Below, one piece after another: positions 39,698 to 49,399 of a DNA stretch of 64,000 bases. The notes under the pieces are model-generated. The model saw only the letters and a list, made by a program, of their open reading frames with translations, was not told where the DNA came from and made no database searches. Origin of the DNA: Accumulibacter sp. (GTDB lineage Bacteria > Pseudomonadota > Gammaproteobacteria > Burkholderiales > Rhodocyclaceae); contig JACKLX010000002.1 in the NCBI GenBank assembly GCA_024235695.1, positions 124,001 through 188,000 on the forward strand, written 5' to 3'. The first letter of the stretch is position 1; each line of letters starts with the position of its first letter. Position numbers and translations under genes: made by a program.

Positions 39698-39937
39698 ATG
39701 AAAAGAACTGGATTGGTTTTGGCGGCGACCGCGGCCCTGACGGTGATCGGCTGCACCAACATGACCCCGCGCGAGCAGGGAACGGTGAGCGGCGCGGCGA
39801 TCGGCGCGGCCGCCGGTGCCGGCATCGCTGCCATCTCGGGCGGCAACGGCTGGACCGGCGCGGCGATCGGCGGGGTCATCGGCGGCACGGTCGGCAACAT
39901 CAAGGGCAAGCAGCAACAGGAGCAACGCGGCTACTGA
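39698..39937 (+). CDS. Small glycine-zipper lipoprotein
   Basis: A 79-residue lipoprotein with a lipobox at LTVIGC (Cys19) and a C-terminal glycine-zipper region (GAAIGAAAGAGIAAISGG, GAAIGGVIGGTVGN), as in small outer-membrane or osmotically induced lipoproteins. It follows the exported protein gene after 12 bp, with a GGAGG Shine-Dalgarno. The function is not known. Confidence 0.87.
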   Translation: MKRTGLVLAATAALTVIGCTNMTPREQGTVSGAAIGAAAGAGIAAISGGNGWTGAAIGGVIGGTVGNIKGKQQQEQRGY

Positions 39938-39990
39938 GCGCGCTGCCCGCGCCGACAGTCATCGGCTGGGCAGACAGCCGTGACTTTCAA

Positions 39991-40024
39991 GGCAAGCCGA
40001 TCGGCAGGCGACGATCGGCTTGCC
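39991..40024. terminator. Strong 13-bp hairpin between convergent genes
   Basis: GGCAAGCCGATCG (39991-40003) and CGATCGGCTTGCC (40012-40024) form a perfect 13-bp stem with an 8-base loop. It lies between the rightward glycine-zipper gene and a leftward gene, so it probably ends both transcripts. No clear T-run follows on either strand, so termination could be Rho-assisted. Confidence 0.55.
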
Positions 40025-40050
40025 GGAACGTGGCCGAGTCAGCGGCTGCT

Positions 40051-40410
40051 CTATTTGGTGATGGGGTCGTTGCGGCCTGAAAACTGGTCGCTGAGGCGAA
40101 ACGCCGCATCACTGAAGGTGCCGCGCGGGTTGTAGTTGCAGTAGCGCGTGACGTGCTGCTCGACGGTGCCGCTGGAGATCGCCGATACCTGTTGGCTTCG
40201 ATTGGCGTAGTTGTGGCCGGTCAGGACGCCGCGTACCCACGCAACATTGAGCGCGCGCTGTTCGGCGTCGCTCTTCGATTCCGACCAGGCGCGGCACGAC
40301 ATGTCGTCGAGGCCGAGGATCTTGATCGGCACTTCGGCCGCGTCGGCGTTGCTGATCAGCATCGTCGCCAGCGCCAGGATCGCACGCTGCATGTACTTGC
40401 GTCGGAACAT
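40051..40410 (-). CDS. Small exported protein of unknown function with two conserved-looking cysteines
   Basis: A 119-residue protein with a signal peptide (RAILALATMLISNADA, cleavage near residue 25). The mature part has LGLDDMSCRAWSES, ALNVAWVRGVLTGHNYANRSQQV and VEQHVTRYCNYNPRGTF, then DAAFRLSDQFSGR. The two Cys could form a disulfide, as in small HdeA/Rap1a-like periplasmic proteins, but I cannot assign a family. The ATG at 40410 has an AAGGAG Shine-Dalgarno. It is divergent from gmk across 211 bp, where a TACAAT at 40585-40590 may be the gmk -10. Confidence 0.82.
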   Translation of the reverse strand: MFRRKYMQRAILALATMLISNADAAEVPIKILGLDDMSCRAWSESKSDAEQRALNVAWVRGVLTGHNYANRSQQVSAISSGTVEQHVTRYCNYNPRGTFSDAAFRLSDQFSGRNDPITK

Positions 40411-40621
40411 CGACTTGCTCCTTGCCAGGTGATCGTCTGAAGTCACTGATTGTCCACGCTAAGAGCCGGCGAGTCCATGCCGACGGGTCGCCTTCCGCCG
40501 CCGCGGCCCGTTTGCCACCGCGCAAAGCGCCGCGGTCGACCGCTGCCGGTGTCTGCCAGACTGCGCCACTGCTCGCCGCACGGGTACAATCAGATCTTCG
40601 CATTCGCCAGCCAACATCACC

Positions 40622-41230
40622 ATGATCGGGCAACTGTATATCGTCACCGCTCCTTCCGGCGCCGGCAAGACGACGCTGGTGCGCGCGCTGGTCGCGAACG
40701 ATCCGGGCATCGCAGTGTCCATTTCTCACACCACGCGTGCGCCGCGTGCCGGCGAGCGAGATGGCGTCGAGTACCACTTCGTCGCTGTGCAGGATTTTCT
40801 CGACAAGGTCGCGAATGACGATTTTCTCGAATGGGCAGAAGTGCATGGCAACTACTATGGCACCGCGAAAAGCGGCATCGAGGCGGTCCTGAATGCCGGT
40901 CACGACGTGCTGCTCGAGATCGATTGGCAGGGTGCACAGCAGGTGCGGCGATCGTTTGCGGCGACGATTGCCGTCTTCATTCTGCCGCCGTCGCTCGCCG
41001 AGCTCGAACGCCGCCTGTGCGGGCGGGGTACCGACAGTGCCGAAACGATCGCTCGCCGGGTGGCCGCTGCGCGTGAAGAGATGCGGCATGTGGATGAATT
41101 TGACTATGTTATTATCAACGACGATCTGCAGCAGGCGCTGCAGGACCTGTTGGCGGTGGTTAACGCCTCGCGACTCCGCTACGCCGTGCAGCGGCAGCGC
41201 CATTCGAGTTTGTTCACAACTATGCTTTGA
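40622..41230 (+). CDS. gmk: Guanylate kinase
   Basis: A 202-residue enzyme that phosphorylates GMP to GDP. It has the P-loop APSGAGKTTL (about residues 9-18), HTTRAPRAGERDGVEYHF (GMP binding) and EIDWQGAQQVR, followed by the LID and DYVIINDDL. It heads gmk-rpoZ-spoT, the conserved guanine-nucleotide/stringent response cluster. Confidence 0.98.
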   Translation: MIGQLYIVTAPSGAGKTTLVRALVANDPGIAVSISHTTRAPRAGERDGVEYHFVAVQDFLDKVANDDFLEWAEVHGNYYGTAKSGIEAVLNAGHDVLLEIDWQGAQQVRRSFAATIAVFILPPSLAELERRLCGRGTDSAETIARRVAAAREEMRHVDEFDYVIINDDLQQALQDLLAVVNASRLRYAVQRQRHSSLFTTML

Positions 41231-41248
41231 TTCCCGCGGGAGATTGAT

Positions 41249-41455
41249 ATGGCCAGAGTGACCGTAGACGATTGTCTGCATCGCGTTCCGAATCGTTTTC
41301 AGATGACTCTGGCGGCGACCTACCGCGCTCGCCAGCTGACCGCCGGTGCCTCTCCGCTGATCGATCCCGGTCGCGACAAGCCGACGGTAATCGCCCTGCG
41401 CGAGCTGGCAGCTGGCAAAGTCGGTCTGGAAATTCTCAACCGCGGTCAAGCCTGA
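41249..41455 (+). CDS. rpoZ: RNA polymerase omega subunit
   Basis: A 68-residue omega subunit that assists RNA polymerase assembly and forms part of a ppGpp site. [27 protein letters not shown] and [16 protein letters not shown] are typical. It is 18 bp after gmk and 12 bp before spoT. Confidence 0.97.
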   Translation: MARVTVDDCLHRVPNRFQMTLAATYRARQLTAGASPLIDPGRDKPTVIALRELAAGKVGLEILNRGQA

Positions 41456-41467
41456 CCCCTGCCTGAC

Positions 41468-43693
41468 TTGCTTGCGCAATGCGTAATCGTCGAACCGGTT
41501 GCCGCCGCAAGCACACGCGTTGAGCCAGCGGTGGCTGATCACCCTTCAGACTTCCTTCCGCCAGAGGACGATCCGGCCTATCGAGTCTTCATCGACAGCC
41601 TGAGCTACCTGCCGCCGGAAGAAGTGCAGATCGTCCGGAAGGCCTATCTGTTCAGCGAAGAAGCCCATCGCGGGCAGCTTCGCCTGTCGGGCGAACCCTA
41701 CATTACGCACCCGTTGGCGGTGGCGGGCGCCATCGCCGAGTGGCAAATGGATGTCGAAGGCGTCGTCGCCGCGTTGTTGCACGACGTGATGGAGGATACG
41801 TCGGTCGGCAAGGGCGAGATTGCCGAGCGTTTCGGCAAACCGGTGGCTGACCTGGTCGACGGCTTGTCGAAACTCGACAAGATCGAGTTCCAGTCTCAGG
41901 AAGACGCGCAGGCCGAGAATTTCCGCAAGATGCTGATGGCCATGGCCAGCGACCTGCGGGTGGTGCTGATCAAGCTGGCCGACCGTCATCACAATCTGCA
42001 GACGATGGCCGCCGTCCGCGTCGAAAAGCGCCGCCGAATCGCCCGCGAGACCCTCGAAATCTACGCGCCGATTGCCAATCGGCTCGGCCTCAACAAGCTT
42101 TTCAGCGAGCTGCAGGATCTCTCGTTCCAGTTGATCTATCCGATGCGCGCGCGCGTTCTCGGGCGCGCACTCAATGCCGCCCGGGGCAATCGGCGCGAGT
42201 TGTTGTCGCGCATTCTCGCCGGCATCAAGGGCAAGCTGCGCGCTGCCAATATCGACGCGCAGGTCTTCGGTCGCGAGAAAAGCCTCTATTCGATCTACCG
42301 CAAGATGCTCGACAAGCGGCTGTCATTCTCGCAAGTGCTGGACGTCTATGGCTTCCGCGTGGTGGTCAACGATGTGCCCACCACCTACCTGGCACTGGGT
42401 GCGCTGCACGCCCTTTACAAGCCGGTACCCGGGAAGTTCAAGGACTACATCGCGATTGCCAAGCCCAACGGTTACCAGTCCCTGCATACCACGTTGATCG
42501 GGCCGCATGGCACGCCGTTCGAGTTGCAGATCCGCACCGAGGCGATGGACAACGTCGCGCAGGAGGGGATCGCCTCGCATTGGCTGTACAAGGACAGCGA
42601 GTCCTTCGGTGCCGACCTGCAGAAGAAGACGACCAACTGGTTTCACTCGCTGCTGGACCTGCAGAACGCGACCGGCAATTCCTCCGAGTTCATCGAGCAT
42701 GTCAAGGTCGATCTCTTTCCGCACGAGATCTACGTTTTCACGCCGAAGGGCAAGATCATTCCCTTGCCGCGCGGCGCGACGGTGGTCGACCTGGCCTACG
42801 CCGTGCACACCGATATCGGCAATCAGGCGGTCATGGGCCGGGTCAACTTCAACATGGTGCCCTTGGCGACCGAGTTGACCAACGGTGACCGGGTCGAGAT
42901 CGTCACCGCGGCCGACGCCCATCCGCTCGCCGAATGGCTCAATCACGTCAAGACCGGCCGCGCTCGCAGCAAGATCCGCCACTACCTCAAGACGGCGCAG
43001 GATGACGAGTCCACGGCGCTCGGTGAAAAGATGCTCGGCCAGGAGTTGCGGGCGCTCGGCGTTGCTGCCTCCGAGGTGCCGGTGTCAAGATGGAAGAGCG
43101 TGCTGCGCGATTCGGGCAACAAGTTGATCAAGGAGGTCTACACCGACATCGGGCTCGGATTTCGCCTTGCCGGAGTCGTCGCTCGCCGCCTGCTGACGCT
43201 GGACGATTCGTCGCCGACTGCCGGCACGCCGGCATCATCGCTGGTGATCCGTGGCTCCGAGGGCATGGCCGTTCAGTTCGCTCCCTGCTGCCAGCCGATT
43301 CCCGGCGATCCGATCATCGGCTCGATCTGGAAGGGGAAGGGCCTGGTCATCCATACCCATGATTGTCCGGCCATCCGCAAGGCGCGGAGCGCCAAGCCGA
43401 CCAAGTGGATCGACGTCGAGTGGGAGCCGGAGCGCGACAGGCTGTTCAGCGTTCGCGTGCAGGTCGTGGTGCAGAATACCCTGGGCGCACTGGGAAGGAT
43501 CGCCACCGAAATCTCGAGCTCGGGGACGAACATCGTGAACGTCAACATGGACGACAGGCAGCCGGGGCTGTACACAACGCTGAATTTCACCGTCCAGGTG
43601 GCCGATCGCACTTCCCTGGCGCGGTTGATGCGCAGTCTGCGACGAATCCCGGAGGTGGTCCGCATTGCTCGCGCACAAGGGCTTCCTGCTTGA
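41468..43693 (+). CDS. spoT: Bifunctional (p)ppGpp synthetase/hydrolase SpoT
   Basis: A 741-residue RelA/SpoT homologue. The N-terminal HD hydrolase domain is intact (ITHPLAVAGAIAE, LLHDVMEDT, and NLQTMAAVRVEKR), so it should degrade (p)ppGpp. The synthetase domain has YSIYRKML, DVYGFRVVVND and FKDYIAIAKPNGYQSLHT. Then come the TGS domain (IYVFTPKGKIIPLPRGATVVDLAYAVH), a zinc-finger-like segment and a C-terminal ACT domain. No ATG fits: the TTG at 41468 follows an in-frame stop at 41453. Its stop overlaps the next TTG start. Confidence 0.95.
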   Translation: MLAQCVIVEPVAAASTRVEPAVADHPSDFLPPEDDPAYRVFIDSLSYLPPEEVQIVRKAYLFSEEAHRGQLRLSGEPYITHPLAVAGAIAEWQMDVEGVVAALLHDVMEDTSVGKGEIAERFGKPVADLVDGLSKLDKIEFQSQEDAQAENFRKMLMAMASDLRVVLIKLADRHHNLQTMAAVRVEKRRRIARETLEIYAPIANRLGLNKLFSELQDLSFQLIYPMRARVLGRALNAARGNRRELLSRILAGIKGKLRAANIDAQVFGREKSLYSIYRKMLDKRLSFSQVLDVYGFRVVVNDVPTTYLALGALHALYKPVPGKFKDYIAIAKPNGYQSLHTTLIGPHGTPFELQIRTEAMDNVAQEGIASHWLYKDSESFGADLQKKTTNWFHSLLDLQNATGNSSEFIEHVKVDLFPHEIYVFTPKGKIIPLPRGATVVDLAYAVHTDIGNQAVMGRVNFNMVPLATELTNGDRVEIVTAADAHPLAEWLNHVKTGRARSKIRHYLKTAQDDESTALGEKMLGQELRALGVAASEVPVSRWKSVLRDSGNKLIKEVYTDIGLGFRLAGVVARRLLTLDDSSPTAGTPASSLVIRGSEGMAVQFAPCCQPIPGDPIIGSIWKGKGLVIHTHDCPAIRKARSAKPTKWIDVEWEPERDRLFSVRVQVVVQNTLGALGRIATEISSSGTNIVNVNMDDRQPGLYTTLNFTVQVADRTSLARLMRSLRRIPEVVRIARAQGLPA

Positions 43694-44925
43694 AGATTCT
43701 GGTTCTCGGCGCTGGTGTCGTGGGTGTCACCAGCGCCTGGTACCTGGCCAGGGCGGGCCACCAGGTGACGGTGCTGGAGCGCCAGGCGGCGGCCGGGCTG
43801 GAGACCAGTTTTGCCAACGGCGGCCAGATTTCCGTCTCGCACGCCGAGCCGTGGGCCAACCCGCACGCGCCGCTGCGCGCGCTCGCCTGGATGAGGCGCG
43901 AGGATGCACCCTTGCTGTTCCGCTTGCGCTGGGACGCGGCACTGCTCGACTGGAGCCTGCGTTTCCTGCGCGAGTGCAGCGTCCGGCGGACGCGCGACAA
44001 CATTCGCAACATCGTCGCGCTTGCCCTCTACAGTCGCCGCCAGCTGCAGATACTGCGCGCCGAAGCCGAACTGGTCTACGACCATCTCGAGCGCGGCATC
44101 CTGCACGTCTACACCGATCGGCGCGAGTTTGCGGTGGCCCTCGAGGCCGCGGCGGTGATGCGTGACTTCGGCTGCGACCGACGGACGGTGAGCAGCGACG
44201 AATGCCTCGAGATCGAGCCGGCGCTGTTCCCCGCCAGGCGGCTGCTGGTCGGCGGTGACTATACGGCCAGCGACGAATCCGGCGACGCGCACCGCTTCAC
44301 GCAACAGCTTGCCATCCGCTGCGCGGCGCGCGGGGTGAACTTCCGTTACGGACTGGCCATCGACCGGCTTGACTCCTCGGCGGGCCGCATTGCCGGCGTG
44401 CTGGCGGGCGGCGAACTGCACCAGGCCGACGCCTACGTCGCGGCGCTCGGCAGTTACACGCCCTTGTTGCTGCGCCCACTCGGTCTGCGTCTGCCGGTCT
44501 ACCCGGCAAAAGGGTATTCGGCCACCGTCCCGCTCGGCAGTGACAGCGTCGCGCCGAGCGTCAGCCTGACCGACGACGGTCACAAGATCGTCTTTTCGCG
44601 TCTTGGCCAGCGCCTGCGAATCGCCGGTACGGCCGAGTTCAATGGCTACAATACCGAGCTCAATGCGGTGCGCTGCCGGGCCCTGACGCGTCGCGCGGCG
44701 GAGCTCTTTCCGGCCTTGCGGCCGGCTGGCGAGGTCGAATTCTGGTGTGGCCTGCGGCCGGCGACGCCGTCGAACGTGCCGGTGATTGGACGCTCGCCAA
44801 TTGCCAACCTGTTCATCAATACCGGCCACGGTACGCTTGGCTGGACGATGGCCTGCGGCTCGGCTGCGGCGCTGGCCGACATCGTCAGCGGCCGGCAGCC
44901 GGAGCCGCATTTTCGATTTCTCTGA
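43690..44925 (+). CDS. dadA: D-amino-acid dehydrogenase-like FAD oxidoreductase
   Basis: A 411-residue DAO-family flavoprotein. The FAD motif is GAGVVGVTSAWYLARAGHQVTVLE at the N-terminus. TSFANGGQISVSHAEPWANP, YSATVPL and a C-terminal GLRPATPSNVPVIG, with NTGHGTLGWTMACGS, are the DadA pattern, oxidising D-amino acids and passing electrons to quinones. The start is TTG 43690, overlapping the spoT stop (TTGA). Substrate range within the family cannot be read from sequence. Confidence 0.9.
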   Translation: MKILVLGAGVVGVTSAWYLARAGHQVTVLERQAAAGLETSFANGGQISVSHAEPWANPHAPLRALAWMRREDAPLLFRLRWDAALLDWSLRFLRECSVRRTRDNIRNIVALALYSRRQLQILRAEAELVYDHLERGILHVYTDRREFAVALEAAAVMRDFGCDRRTVSSDECLEIEPALFPARRLLVGGDYTASDESGDAHRFTQQLAIRCAARGVNFRYGLAIDRLDSSAGRIAGVLAGGELHQADAYVAALGSYTPLLLRPLGLRLPVYPAKGYSATVPLGSDSVAPSVSLTDDGHKIVFSRLGQRLRIAGTAEFNGYNTELNAVRCRALTRRAAELFPALRPAGEVEFWCGLRPATPSNVPVIGRSPIANLFINTGHGTLGWTMACGSAAALADIVSGRQPEPHFRFL

Positions 44926-45033
44926 ACGTGTGGCGGCCACGGCGGCGGTCATCGCGCGTATCCACCGTGATTGGCAAGCGCCGCCAGGCCACTCGCGGAC
45001 CTGACCCCATGCGTGCCTGAAGGTGCTGCCGTG

Positions 45034-45822
45034 ATGCTGATTGACACCCACTGCCATCTCGCTGCCGCCGAATTCGCCACCGATCGCCATCTTCTGGCGC
45101 CGGCGGCAAGGGCCGCCGGTGTGGCGGCGATGGTCGTTCCGGCCGTCGACATCGCCAGCCTCGCCGAGGTGCACGCATGCTGCGTACGCCATCCGGGATG
45201 TGCCGCGGCGTACGGCATTCATCCGCTGTTCGTCGGGCCGGCCGGCGAAAGCGATCTCGAGACCTTGCGCGGCCATCTTGAGCAAGCCCTGGCGGGGCCG
45301 CTTCGACCGGTCGCCGTCGGCGAGATCGGGCTCGACTTCTTCGTCGCCGACGCGGCCGTCGAGCGACAGGAGCATTTTTTCGTCGAACAACTCAAGATCG
45401 CCCGGGATACCGACCTGCCGGTGCTCCTGCACGTCCGTCGTGCGGTCGACCAGGTGCTCAAGAACCTGCGCCGGATCAAGGTCAGGGGCGGTATCGCACA
45501 TGCCTTCAACGGCAGTCGTCAACAAGCCGAAGAGTTCATCAAGCTCGGTTTCAAGCTGGGTTTCGGCGGCGCCCTGAGTTATTCCGGGTCGACACGGATC
45601 CGCCGGCTGGCCGCAGAATTGCCGCTGGCGTCGATCGTCCTCGAGACCGACGCGCCCGACATGCCGCCGGCCTGGATCGCCGGCAGCCGCAATACACCGC
45701 TGCAGTTGCCGCGAATCAACGAGGTGCTGGCGGCCTTGCGCGGTATCGACGCGGGCGTGTTGGCGAGTGCCACCTCGGCGAACGCGCTGGCCGTACTTCC
45801 CGAGTTGCGTTTGCCCGAGTGA
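45034..45822 (+). CDS. tatD: TatD-family metal-dependent hydrolase (DNase)
   Basis: A 262-residue TIM-barrel hydrolase of the TatD family with the metal motif DTHCHL at residues 4-9, AYGIHPLFVG, GEIGLDFF, HAFNGSRQQAEEFI and LETDAPDMPP. Members are nucleases involved in DNA repair or degradation. The ATG at 45034 gives the standard MLIDTHCHL start. The 108-bp gap to dadA holds nothing recognised. Confidence 0.92.
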   Translation: MLIDTHCHLAAAEFATDRHLLAPAARAAGVAAMVVPAVDIASLAEVHACCVRHPGCAAAYGIHPLFVGPAGESDLETLRGHLEQALAGPLRPVAVGEIGLDFFVADAAVERQEHFFVEQLKIARDTDLPVLLHVRRAVDQVLKNLRRIKVRGGIAHAFNGSRQQAEEFIKLGFKLGFGGALSYSGSTRIRRLAAELPLASIVLETDAPDMPPAWIAGSRNTPLQLPRINEVLAALRGIDAGVLASATSANALAVLPELRLPE

Positions 45823-45890
45823 TCGGGTACGTTACCGCCTGACGGCTTCGGGCTTCCGATTTTCCGAATGGGCGAGCAGCGGGCCAGCAA

Positions 45891-46763
45891 ATGAGCAGAG
45901 CATGGGACAGCTCCCTATCCGAAGCGCGCAAGCTCGATGCGCAAGCGACGGTCACGGTTGCCGATCTCGCAGGATTTCTTGCTGAAGACAACCATTGGCA
46001 TCCTCACAACATGAAAAACCACCTGGATCGACCGGCGGCTACCTGCGTGGCCGTCAAGGAAACCGTGCCCGCCGTACCGCACTATCTGCAGGCACATTAC
46101 TGGTGGGCCTACGTCCATCCGCGTGCCGTGCATGTCTTCGAGCGGCAATGGCTGGTCAACCTCATTCTCTGGGGTAACTACAAGCGTTTGTGCAATGCGG
46201 TACTGCACGATTACGGTCATGACCTGCCCGGGCGTACGCTGCAGATCGCTTGCGCCTACGGTGATCTGACCTCGCGACTGGTCAACTGCGTGGCTCCCGG
46301 CGGGTCGCTGGAAGTCGTCGATATCCTGCCGATCCAGCTCGACAATCTCGCCGGCAAGTTGCCGGCGGATGCGCCGATCAAGCTGCACTGCATGGATTCT
46401 GCGGCGCTTGCCTTTGCCGACGAGAGTTTCGACCGGGCGTTGTTGTTCTTCCTGTTGCACGAACAGCCGCAGGCCGTGCGCGAGCGGACGCTGGCAGAGG
46501 CTCTGCGGGTGGTGCGTCCGGGCGGCACGCTGACCATCGTCGACTATGCGCCGCCCAATCGATTCAACCCCTTGCGCTATTTCTGGAAGCCGGTCCTCGA
46601 TCGCCTGGAGCCGTTCGCGCACGACCTCTTCAGCGAGGAAGTCGCGGCCTGGTTACCGAAGGATGGCGCGCACCGTACGGTCAGCAAGCAAAGCTTCTTT
46701 GGTGGCATGTATCAGATATTGACGCTCGAAATCGTCGATCCGAGCAAAGGGTCGACTGGCTGA
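45891..46763 (+). CDS. rquA: Rhodoquinone biosynthesis methyltransferase-like protein RquA
   Basis: A 290-residue SAM-dependent methyltransferase-fold protein. The N-terminal block PHYLQAHYWWAY (63-74), then HPRAVHVFERQWLVNLILWGN, is what I recognise as the RquA hallmark. The class I fold follows, with a degenerate SAM motif I, LQIACAYGD (117-125), VVDILPIQLDNL, and LRVVRPGGTLTIVDYAPP. RquA converts ubiquinone to rhodoquinone, exchanging a methoxy for an amino group (established for the family). The first 40 residues look family-specific or dispensable, and an ATG at 46011 is an alternative start. It lies 100 bp before frdA. Confidence 0.88.
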   Translation: MSRAWDSSLSEARKLDAQATVTVADLAGFLAEDNHWHPHNMKNHLDRPAATCVAVKETVPAVPHYLQAHYWWAYVHPRAVHVFERQWLVNLILWGNYKRLCNAVLHDYGHDLPGRTLQIACAYGDLTSRLVNCVAPGGSLEVVDILPIQLDNLAGKLPADAPIKLHCMDSAALAFADESFDRALLFFLLHEQPQAVRERTLAEALRVVRPGGTLTIVDYAPPNRFNPLRYFWKPVLDRLEPFAHDLFSEEVAAWLPKDGAHRTVSKQSFFGGMYQILTLEIVDPSKGSTG

Positions 46764-46765
46764 CG

Positions 46766-46780
46766 AGCCGATTATCGGCT
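46766..46780. repeat. 15-bp palindrome between rquA and frdA
   Basis: AGCCGATTATCGGCT is a perfect inverted repeat (7+1+7) three bases after the rquA stop and 84 bp before frdA. It could be an operator half-site pair or a minimal RNA hairpin (6-bp stem, TTA loop). There is no T-run. It does not match an FNR box. Confidence 0.35.
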
Positions 46781-46863
46781 GGTCCCGTCGGAGCGCCAGC
46801 TCGGCCGGGGCTTCTCGGATGTTGGTCGTGACCGGCGCTGGCCGGCGCGAGAAAGGACGAAGC

Positions 46864-48651
46864 ATGGAGAGTTACAAGGCAGACGTCGTGATCGTCGGCG
46901 GCGGCGGGGCGGGCTTGCGGGCGGCAATCGCCGTCGCGGAATCCGACCCGGCGCTGAGGATCGCGCTGGTCTCGAAGGTCTATCCGATGCGCAGTCACAC
47001 CGTCGCCGCCGAAGGCGGCTCGGCGGGGGTGAAACTGCCCACGGACAGCCTCGAATACCATTTCAACGACACCGTCGGCGGTGGCGACTGGTTGTGCGAG
47101 CAGGACGTGGTCGAGTACTTCGTTGCCCATTGCAACGAGGAGTTGACCCAACTGGAGCACTGGGGTTGTCCGTGGAGTCGCACGCCGGACGGCCATGTCA
47201 ATGTCCGCGCTTTCGGCGGCATGAAGATCGAGCGCACCTGGTTTGCCGCCGACAAGACCGGCTTCCACATGCTGCACACGCTGTTTCAGACGTCGATCAA
47301 GTATCCCTCGATCAAGCGTTTCGATGAGCATTTCTGTGTCGACCTGGTGGTCGATGATGGTCGCGTGCAGGGCGTGGTCGCGATCGAGATCGGCTCGGGC
47401 GAGTTCACCCTGGTCGAGGGCCGGTCGGTGGTCATCGCCACCGGCGGCGCTGGCCGGGTGTTTCGCGAGAACACCAATGGCGGCGTCGTCACCGGCGACG
47501 GCATGGCGCTGGCGTACCGGCACGGCGTGCCGCTGCGTGACATGGAATTCGTCCAGTATCACCCGACCTGCATGCCCGGCACCGGCCTGCTTTTCACCGA
47601 GGCGTGTCGTGGTGAGGGCGGCTTTCTGGTTAACAAGGACGGCTATCGCTACCTGCAGGATTACGGCCTTGGCCCGGCCGAGCCGTCACCGCGCAACAAG
47701 GCGATGGAACTCGGGCCGCGTGACCGGCTGAGCCAGGCCTTCTGGTACGAGCAGCAGAAGGGGCGCACCATCGAAGGGCCGCACGGTTCGGTCGTCCATC
47801 TCGACCTGCGGCACCTCGGTGAAGCCAAGTTGCGCGAGCGCCTGCCGCAGATCTACGAGCTTGCCGAGCAGTTCCTCGGCGTCGATCCGGCGCGCGCACC
47901 GATCCCGGTGCGGCCGGCGGTGCATTACACCATGGGCGGCATCCTGGTCGACGGTCTCTGCGCGTCGCCCTTGCCCGGCCTCTACGCGGCTGGCGAATGT
48001 TCCAGTGTCGGCATCCATGGCGCCAACCGCCTGGGCTCCAACTCATTGTCCGAGCTCTGCGTTTTCGGCAAGGTCGCCGGCGTCGAAGCCGCCCGCTTTG
48101 CCAAGGCGGCAGCGCCGGGCAATTCGGCCACCCTGCTCAAGCAGGCACAGGCGGTCGAGCAACGCGTTCTCGGCGTCAAGCAGAACACCGGCGGCAACGA
48201 ACGGATCGCGACGCTGCGCAAGGAAATGGCGCAGACCATGGAAGACGGCTGCGGCATCTATCGCCTCGCCGAAACGATGCAGGCGACTTGCGACAAGCTC
48301 GACGAACTCAAGGAGCGCTTCAAGCGGGTGAACGTCGAGGACAAGTCGAGCGTCTGGAATACCGAGTGGCTCCTCGCCATCGAACTCGAGTACCAGATCG
48401 ACGTCGCGCAGAGCATGGCCTATTCGGCGCTCAATCGACGCGAGTCGCGTGGCGCCCACCAGCGCCTCGACGGTTTCGAGAAGCGCGACGACGAGAACTT
48501 CCTGCAACACTCGCAGGCGCACTATGTCGCTGGCGGCCCGCCGCGCATCGACTACGGCCCGGTCAAGATCACCAAGTCGCCGCCGGGCACGCGCGCTTAC
48601 GGTGCCGCAGGCGAAAAGGCAGAGCAGGAAAGGAAGGCATCTCATGGCTGA
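46864..48651 (+). CDS. frdA: Fumarate reductase flavoprotein subunit
   Basis: A 595-residue flavoprotein of the quinol:fumarate reductase group, reducing fumarate to succinate. The FAD motif is [14 protein letters not shown] near the N-terminus, and the flavin-linking His is in [66 protein letters not shown] and [13 protein letters not shown] closely follow enterobacterial FrdA rather than SdhA. The ATG at 46864 has an AAAGGA upstream. The next gene overlaps by eight bases. Confidence 0.95.
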   Translation: MESYKADVVIVGGGGAGLRAAIAVAESDPALRIALVSKVYPMRSHTVAAEGGSAGVKLPTDSLEYHFNDTVGGGDWLCEQDVVEYFVAHCNEELTQLEHWGCPWSRTPDGHVNVRAFGGMKIERTWFAADKTGFHMLHTLFQTSIKYPSIKRFDEHFCVDLVVDDGRVQGVVAIEIGSGEFTLVEGRSVVIATGGAGRVFRENTNGGVVTGDGMALAYRHGVPLRDMEFVQYHPTCMPGTGLLFTEACRGEGGFLVNKDGYRYLQDYGLGPAEPSPRNKAMELGPRDRLSQAFWYEQQKGRTIEGPHGSVVHLDLRHLGEAKLRERLPQIYELAEQFLGVDPARAPIPVRPAVHYTMGGILVDGLCASPLPGLYAAGECSSVGIHGANRLGSNSLSELCVFGKVAGVEAARFAKAAAPGNSATLLKQAQAVEQRVLGVKQNTGGNERIATLRKEMAQTMEDGCGIYRLAETMQATCDKLDELKERFKRVNVEDKSSVWNTEWLLAIELEYQIDVAQSMAYSALNRRESRGAHQRLDGFEKRDDENFLQHSQAHYVAGGPPRIDYGPVKITKSPPGTRAYGAAGEKAEQERKASHG

Positions 48652-49399
48652 GAATCAGAGAACGATTGAAATCGAGGTCCTGCGCTACCACCCGGAAAAG
48701 GACAAGGCGCCGTACCAGCAGGTGTTCCAGGTGCCGTTTACCGACGACATGTCGGTATTGCAGGGCGTGCAATACATCAAGGACTACCTCGACGGTTCGC
48801 TGAGCTTTCGCTGGTCGTGCCGGATGGCCATTTGCGGCAGTTGCGGAATGATGATCAACGGCAAACCCAGCCTGTCGTGCGAAACCTTCCTGCGCGACTA
48901 CTATCCGGCGCGGGTGCGCGTCGAAGCGCTGGCGCATTTCCCGATCGAGCGCGACCTGGTGATCAACATGGAAGGCTTCATCGAGAAGCTCGAGAGCATC
49001 CAGCCGTACATCATCCCCAGGGAAGCGCGCACGCTGGCCCAGGGTGAATACCTGCAGACGCCGGAACAGCTGAACGTTTACGAGCAGTTCAGTTCGTGCA
49101 TCAACTGCATGTTGTGCTACGCCGCATGTCCGCAGTTCGGGCTCAACCCGGCGTTCATCGGACCGGGAGCAATGGCCTTGCTGCATCGCTACAACGTCGA
49201 TTCGCGCGACGGCGGCAAGGCCGAGCGCATGGAGCTGGTCGCTTCGGAAGAGGGCGTCTTCCACTGCACGGCAGTTGGCTACTGCTCCGAGGTTTGCCCC
49301 AAGCACGTCGACCCGGCCAACGCCGTCAACCAGAACAAGACCAACGCCGCGGCCGACTATTTCCTGCGTTTCCTTGCCCCGAAGGGAGGTGCCAAGTGA
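48644..49399 (+). CDS. frdB: Fumarate reductase iron-sulfur subunit
   Basis: A 251-residue subunit with all three clusters: [2Fe-2S] Cys59/64/67/79 ([10 protein letters not shown]...C), [4Fe-4S] Cys152/155/158 (CINCMLC) and [3Fe-4S] from Cys162, 208, 214 and 218 ([17 protein letters not shown]). It carries electrons from the membrane quinol site to FrdA. The [17 protein letters not shown] segment is the Frd rather than Sdh form. It overlaps frdA by eight bases and frdC by four (GTGA). Confidence 0.96.
   Translation: MAENQRTIEIEVLRYHPEKDKAPYQQVFQVPFTDDMSVLQGVQYIKDYLDGSLSFRWSCRMAICGSCGMMINGKPSLSCETFLRDYYPARVRVEALAHFPIERDLVINMEGFIEKLESIQPYIIPREARTLAQGEYLQTPEQLNVYEQFSSCINCMLCYAACPQFGLNPAFIGPGAMALLHRYNVDSRDGGKAERMELVASEEGVFHCTAVGYCSEVCPKHVDPANAVNQNKTNAAADYFLRFLAPKGGAK

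Noticed and set aside
43273-45525. Minus-strand frame of 750 codons opposite spoT, dadA and tatD
   Set aside because: It spans three conserved genes on the opposite strand, has no motif, and is a GC-composition artefact.
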